Of a stretch of DNA of 9,304 nucleotides, positions 5,902 to 9,304 are shown piece after piece (positions within the stretch are counted from its first letter, which is position 1; every line of letters begins with the position of its first letter). The notes below the pieces were generated by a model. The model saw only the letters and a program-made list of their open reading frames with translations, was not told where the DNA came from and made no database searches. The stretch comes from Mailhella sp. (GTDB lineage: Bacteria > Desulfobacterota > Desulfovibrionia > Desulfovibrionales > Desulfovibrionaceae). The stretch covers positions 1-9,304 of the forward strand of contig JAHHTE010000076.1 in the NCBI GenBank assembly GCA_020024815.1, written 5' to 3'. The translations under genes were made by a program, and so were the position numbers.

Positions 5902-6660
5902 ATGGCTTATGTAAGCATGAAACAAATGTTAGAAACTGGTGTTCACTTTGGACACCAAACACGTCGTTGGAACCCTAAAATGCGTCCTTACATTTTTGGT
6001 GCACGTAACGGCGTACATATTATTGACTTACAACAAACTGTAAAACTTTTCCGTACAGCTCACGATAAAATCGTTGAAACTGTTGCAAATGGTGGCAAAG
6101 TTCTTTTCATTGGTACTAAACGCCAAGCTCAAGAAGCTGTTGCTCAAGAAGCAGAAAGAGCAGGTCAACCTTTTGTAACTTACCGCTGGATGGGTGGTAC
6201 TTTAACAAACTTTGTTACCATTCAAAAAAGCGTTGATCGCCTTAAAAAATTAGAACAAATGTTTGCTGACGGAACTATCAACCGTTATTCTAAAAAAGAA
6301 ATTCTTACTTTTCAACGTGAACTTGATAAACTCAATCTCACCTTGGGTGGTATTAAAGATATGCAAGGCATTCCACAACTTGCTTTTGTAATTGACCCAC
6401 ACCGTGAAGATATTGCAATTAAAGAATGTCGTAAACTTGGTATTCCAGTAGTTGCTATCACTGATACTAACTGCGATCCTGATGTTATTGATTACATCAT
6501 TCCTGGTAATGATGATGCTATCCGTGCAATTAAACTCTTTGTTGGTGCTATGGCAGACGCTTGTCTTGAAGGTGCTGCAATGGGTAAAGACGGTGCAGTT
6601 GTAGATTTAGAAACTATTGCTGCTAAAAATGAAGCTGAAGCTGAACAAGCTGCTGAATAA
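5902..6660 (+). CDS. rpsB: 30S ribosomal protein S2
   Basis: Ribosomal protein S2 of the small subunit, needed late in 30S assembly and for S1 docking. The N-terminal signature MLETGVHFGHQTRRWNPKM is at residues 9-27. RWMGGTLTNF follows in the middle, and the C-terminal half has the IPVVAITDTNCDPD...IPGNDDAIRAI signature. At 252 aa it is normal length, ending in an acidic Ala/Glu-rich tail common in S2. A strong GGAGG (5890-5894) lies 7 nt before the ATG. Codon use is cleaner (CGT, GGT, GCT) than in the neighbouring peptidase and glycosyltransferase genes, as expected for high expression. It is followed by tsf, the near-universal bacterial arrangement. Confidence 0.98.
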   Translation: MAYVSMKQMLETGVHFGHQTRRWNPKMRPYIFGARNGVHIIDLQQTVKLFRTAHDKIVETVANGGKVLFIGTKRQAQEAVAQEAERAGQPFVTYRWMGGTLTNFVTIQKSVDRLKKLEQMFADGTINRYSKKEILTFQRELDKLNLTLGGIKDMQGIPQLAFVIDPHREDIAIKECRKLGIPVVAITDTNCDPDVIDYIIPGNDDAIRAIKLFVGAMADACLEGAAMGKDGAVVDLETIAAKNEAEAEQAAE

Positions 6661-6688
6661 TTTTCTTTTATAGAAAAATTTCAATATA

Positions 6689-6718
6689 TGTGCCGTGATT
6701 TTTATTGCGGCACAATTT
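6689..6718 (+). promoter_or_regulatory. Hairpin between rpsB and tsf (attenuator or processing site)
   Basis: TGTGCCG (6689-6695) pairs with CGGCACA (6708-6714), a 7-bp perfect stem with a 12-nt A/T loop, followed by ATTTT. It is the only G/C-rich structure in the 86-nt rpsB-tsf gap. The T-run is too short for strong termination, so partial attenuation or RNase processing, which would set the S2 to EF-Ts ratio, is the likelier role. This is inference from structure only. Confidence 0.45.
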
Positions 6719-6746
6719 TCAACTTATAGCTAATTGGAGATATATA

Positions 6747-7604
6747 ATGAGCCAAATTACCGCTTCTATGGTAAAAGACCTCCGCGAAAAAACTGGTGCA
6801 GGCATGATGGACTGCAAAAAAGCACTTACTGAAAGTGGTGCTGATATTGAAAAAGCTATTGACTGGCTTCGTCAAAAAGGTCTTGCAAAAGCTGCTAAAC
6901 GTGCTGACCGTGCAGCTGAAGAAGGTGTAATTATCCTTAAAGTTGCTGATGATAATAAAAAAGCTGTTGCTGTTGAAGTTAAATGTGAAACTGACTTCGT
7001 AGCACGTGGTGATAAATTTATTGATTTTGCTAAAGACGTTGTAAACCATGCTTTTGATAACTTTGGTGCTTCTTCTGAAGAAATTCTTGAAAAACCATTC
7101 AAAGGTACTACATTAAAAGAAGCTATTGGTGAAGCTGTTGCTGCTATTGGTGAAAACATTCTTCTTGGCAAAACTCACAATGCTGAATGTGCTGAAGGTA
7201 TTGTTGGTACTTATGTTCACTCCAATGGTAAATTAGCTGCATTAGTAGAAGTTAAAGCAACTGGTAATGAAGCTGCTGCTATTGATTTTGCTAAAAACGT
7301 TGCAATGCAAGTTGTTGCTGCTAACCCTATTGCTCTTGATATGGCAAGTGTTGACCCAGCTCTTCTTGAACGTGAACGCGAAGTTTACAAAAACAAAGCA
7401 AAAGAAGAAGGTAAACCAGACAATATCATTGATAAAATTGCTGATGGTGCTGTTAAAAAATATTGCAAAGAAATTTGCCTTATGGAACAATCATACATTC
7501 GTGATGATAAAATGAGCATTGCAGATCTTCAAAAACAAGCTTCCAAAGACGCAGGTGCAGAATTTACTATTGTTGGATTCAAACGCCTTGTTCTTGGTGA
7601 ATAG
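6747..7604 (+). CDS. tsf: Translation elongation factor Ts
   Basis: EF-Ts, the guanine-nucleotide exchange factor that releases GDP from EF-Tu. The N-terminal UBA-like domain is residues 1-56, with the signature LREKTGAGMMDCKKAL at 12-27. TDFVAR at 82-87 contains the Asp-Phe pair that inserts into EF-Tu. The second core subdomain and C-terminal module (SIADLQKQA...FTIVGFKRLVLGE) are present. I place the start at 6747, giving 285 aa, because GGAG (6736-6739) lies 7 nt before it and MSQITASMVKDLR matches the family N-terminus. The in-frame ATG at 6705 lies in the intergenic hairpin loop, has no Shine-Dalgarno, and would add 14 non-conserved residues. A strong terminator follows. Confidence 0.97.
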   Translation: MSQITASMVKDLREKTGAGMMDCKKALTESGADIEKAIDWLRQKGLAKAAKRADRAAEEGVIILKVADDNKKAVAVEVKCETDFVARGDKFIDFAKDVVNHAFDNFGASSEEILEKPFKGTTLKEAIGEAVAAIGENILLGKTHNAECAEGIVGTYVHSNGKLAALVEVKATGNEAAAIDFAKNVAMQVVAANPIALDMASVDPALLEREREVYKNKAKEEGKPDNIIDKIADGAVKKYCKEICLMEQSYIRDDKMSIADLQKQASKDAGAEFTIVGFKRLVLGE

Positions 7605-7630
7605 TTTAAATTTTTCTTGAAAAAAATTAC

Positions 7631-7663
7631 AAAATAAGGCAGGTTAAACCTGTCTTATTTTTT
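7631..7663 (+). terminator. Strong intrinsic terminator after tsf
   Basis: Positions 7631-7644 and 7648-7661 form a 14-bp stem (one G-T pair, 3-nt loop TAA). Its G/C-containing core is GGCAGGT/ACCTGTC, and six T at 7658-7663 complete it. It lies 27 nt after the tsf stop. It should end the rpsB-tsf transcript, separating it from the glycosyltransferase-pyrH pair. Confidence 0.88.
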
Positions 7664-7664
7664 G

Positions 7665-7670
7665 TATAAA
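7665..7670 (+). promoter_or_regulatory. Possible -10 element for the glycosyltransferase-pyrH pair
   Basis: TATAAA, preceded directly by TTTTG, lies between the tsf terminator and the ATG at 7688. If used, its -35 region would fall inside the terminator stem and has no good match to TTGACA; the leader would be only about 12 nt. It is reported because these genes need a promoter if the terminator is efficient, but read-through from tsf is an equal alternative. Confidence 0.22.
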
Positions 7671-7687
7671 AACCAAAAAGAAATTTT

Positions 7688-8515
7688 ATGACAGAAAAAA
7701 AAGCTCAACTTACTGCCCTTATTATTGTTTTAAATGGGGAACGAACTATTGATTCGTGCCTCAAAGCTTTATCTTTCTGCGACAATATAGTTGTTATTGA
7801 TTCATATAGCACAGACAAAACAAAAGAAATTTGTCAAAATAATCAAGCTACTTTTATTGAAAATACCTTTAAAGGCTATATGGAACAAATCCAATTTGGA
7901 ATTAATTGGATAAATAAAAATGCTCCTTCTGAATGGATCTTTTTTTTAGATTGTGATGAAATTTGTTCTTTAGAATTAAAAGACGAAATCTTACAAGCAA
8001 TTAATACAAAATCCACAATTTCAGCTTATCAAGTTTCCCGTTTAACATGGTATTATAACCGCTTTTTACGACATGGTGGTATGTATCCTGATAGACTTTT
8101 TCGACTTTTTAAACCAGAAGGCATTACTATTTCTCAACAAAATGGACATCCCACATATACACCTACTAAAGAACATAGTATTTTAAATGGAGATTTGCTT
8201 CATTATTCTTATTCTGATTTTGCTCATCAAATGGAAAAACTTAATATTTATGCAACACGAGGTGCAAATTCCATGCGAGCAGAGGGAAAAAAAGGTGGGA
8301 TAAACAAGGCTATTTGTCATTCTATATGGCGATTTATAGCTATGTATTTTATTAAAAAAGGCTTTTTAGATGGCAAAGCAGGTTTTATTAATGCTTGGCA
8401 TATCTCATTTTATACATTTTTAAAATATATTCGCGTTGATGAAGGTACATGGGGACAACCCTATGTACAAAGTCTAAAAGAACTAACTTCTAAAAATTCT
8501 CATAAAGGAAATTAA
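7688..8515 (+). CDS. Family 2 glycosyltransferase, WaaE/KdtX-like
   Basis: A 275-aa GT-A fold (GT2) transferase, probably acting at the cytoplasmic face of the inner membrane on LPS-core or another surface glycan. The first strand reads ALIIVLNGERTIDSCL (10-25; LNGE where many relatives have TKNE). Next come IVVIDSYSTDKT (34-45), typical of the WaaE/KdtX branch, and the metal/nucleotide-sugar motif DCDE at 88-91. The acceptor-side signature RHGGMYPDRLFRLFK spans 128-142, with LLHYSYSD (170-177) near the end. There is no classical membrane helix, although 212-245 is aromatic and hydrophobic and may contact the membrane. The Shine-Dalgarno is poor (an A-rich AAAAAGAAA), suggesting low translation. 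The stop is one base from the pyrH ATG. Donor and acceptor cannot be read from the sequence. Confidence 0.86.
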   Translation: MTEKKAQLTALIIVLNGERTIDSCLKALSFCDNIVVIDSYSTDKTKEICQNNQATFIENTFKGYMEQIQFGINWINKNAPSEWIFFLDCDEICSLELKDEILQAINTKSTISAYQVSRLTWYYNRFLRHGGMYPDRLFRLFKPEGITISQQNGHPTYTPTKEHSILNGDLLHYSYSDFAHQMEKLNIYATRGANSMRAEGKKGGINKAICHSIWRFIAMYFIKKGFLDGKAGFINAWHISFYTFLKYIRVDEGTWGQPYVQSLKELTSKNSHKGN

Positions 8516-8516
8516 T

Positions 8517-9230
8517 ATGAGCGAATTAAAATACCGTCGTGTTCTCTTAAAACTTAGTGGCGAATCTTTAGCTGGTGAAAAAGGCTTTGGTATTGATCCA
8601 GAAACTGTTTCAAGTATTTGTAAAGAAATCGCTGATGTTCATAATATGGGACTTGAAATTGTGCTTGTAATTGGTGGTGGTAATATTTTTCGTGGTCTTT
8701 CTTCCTCTGCAAAAGGTATGGAAAGAGCAACTGCTGATTATATGGGTATGCTTGCTACCATTATGAATGCTATGGCAGTACAAGAAGCTCTTGAAAAAAT
8801 AGGAAAACCAACTCGTGTTCTTTCTGCAATTGAAACAACAGAACTTTGTGAACCATACATTAGACGTAAAGGATTAAGCCACCTTGAAAAGGGACGTATA
8901 GTTATTTGTGCTGGTGGTACAGGTAACCCATATTTTACAACAGACACTGCCGCAGCTCTTCGTGCTATGGAACTTCGTTGTGAAGCTATTATTAAAGCAA
9001 CAAGAGTTGACGGTATTTATGATAAAGACCCTGAAAAGCACTCTGATGCAGTACGTTATGAAAATATTACTTACAAAGAAACTCTTGATAAAGAATTAAA
9101 AGTAATGGACGCAACAGCAATTACTTTAGCTCGTGAAAATAATATGCCTATTGTTGTATGCAATATCATTGGTGGAAATATTAAACGCGTTATTTGTGGC
9201 GAAAACGCTGGAACAACTGTTACTAATTAA
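8517..9230 (+). CDS. pyrH: Uridylate kinase (UMP kinase)
   Basis: Bacterial UMP kinase, a hexameric amino-acid-kinase-fold enzyme making UDP from UMP with ATP; usually activated by GTP and inhibited by UTP. RRVLLKLSGESLAG (7-20) contains the phosphate-binding lysine K12. VIGGGNIFRG is at 51-60, and ADYMGMLATIMNA at 73-85 is the UMP/subunit-contact helix. GTGNPYFTTDTAA (134-146) and DGIYDKDP (165-172) form the UMP- and ATP-site loops. At 237 aa it is full length. AAGGAA (8505-8510), inside the end of the glycosyltransferase gene, serves the ATG, so the two are probably translationally coupled. In most bacteria pyrH follows rpsB-tsf directly; here a glycosyltransferase and a terminator intervene. 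Whether frr follows cannot be seen. Confidence 0.97.
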   Translation: MSELKYRRVLLKLSGESLAGEKGFGIDPETVSSICKEIADVHNMGLEIVLVIGGGNIFRGLSSSAKGMERATADYMGMLATIMNAMAVQEALEKIGKPTRVLSAIETTELCEPYIRRKGLSHLEKGRIVICAGGTGNPYFTTDTAAALRAMELRCEAIIKATRVDGIYDKDPEKHSDAVRYENITYKETLDKELKVMDATAITLARENNMPIVVCNIIGGNIKRVICGENAGTTVTN

Positions 9231-9263
9231 TTTTATTTATTAAATTTTTAATTATGAATTTTT

Positions 9264-9304
9264 AGGGGGAAAACTTTTGCAAAAGTTTTCCCCCTATCCC
9301 CCTT
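9264..9304 (+). repeat. REP-like hairpin element, copy 4 (3' of pyrH, cut by window end)
   Basis: Positions 9264-9295 form a perfect 32-bp palindrome: A, five G, four A, CTTTTG, then the exact complement. It is followed by a second run of five C (9298-9302) and TT at the window edge. It starts 34 nt after the pyrH stop, in the same orientation relative to the gene as copies 1 and 2. It is the cleanest copy and so the best model for the family. The tail seen in copy 2 (CAAAAACTTTT) is expected just beyond the window. Confidence 0.75.

Noticed and set aside
6705..6746. Longer tsf reading frame starting at 6705
   Set aside because: This ATG lies inside the intergenic hairpin loop without a Shine-Dalgarno, and the 14 extra residues do not match EF-Ts; 6747 has GGAG at proper spacing and the conserved N-terminus.
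7242..7515. Overlapping frames on both strands within tsf
   Set aside because: They are shadows of the well-conserved tsf coding sequence, with low-complexity translations.

Overview
This is AT-rich chromosomal DNA (about one third G+C by eye) with compact housekeeping operons. It most likely comes from the Desulfovibrionaceae. The best lineage marker is the adenylate kinase, whose LID carries the C-X5-H-X15-C-X2-C metal-site spacing known from Desulfovibrio gigas Adk. The rpsB-tsf-(glycosyltransferase)-pyrH order fits, but I cannot name a species. All nine protein genes look intact, with no phage, insertion sequence, tRNA, rRNA or CRISPR array.

Layout. (1) 166-2906, minus strand: a tight four-gene operon running leftward from a good sigma-70 promoter at 2939-2967. 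It encodes a YccU-type CoA-binding protein, a CxxCxxCC (YkgJ-type) cysteine-cluster protein, a J-domain protein with a long charged coiled coil, and adenylate kinase. Gaps are 6-14 nt, and two Shine-Dalgarno sequences overlap the preceding stop codon. (2) 3059-5280, plus strand, diverging from the first operon: an M24 (Xaa-Pro-type) metallopeptidase and a DUF3089 alpha/beta-hydrolase, 8 nt apart. (3) 5281-5901: 621 bp without a gene, made of hairpin repeats, a G+C-richer block and the rpsB promoter/leader. (4) 5902-7604: rpsB and tsf, closed by a strong intrinsic terminator at 7631-7663. (5) 7688-9230: a WaaE-like glycosyltransferase and pyrH, one nucleotide apart.

The genes are ordinary; the structure between them is less so. 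A family of G/C-capped hairpins built around a CTTTTG-CAAAAG core, each followed by a second C-rich tract, lies just after adk, after the DUF3089 gene and after pyrH. A fourth copy sits in inverted orientation 5' of rpsB. They look like REP-type elements used as mRNA 3' ends. The inverted pair at 5298-5635 resembles a REPIN or MITE. I found no convincing new multi-gene system. The most useful leads are this repeat family, the unusual arrangement of the rpsB upstream region, and the peptidase/hydrolase pair.
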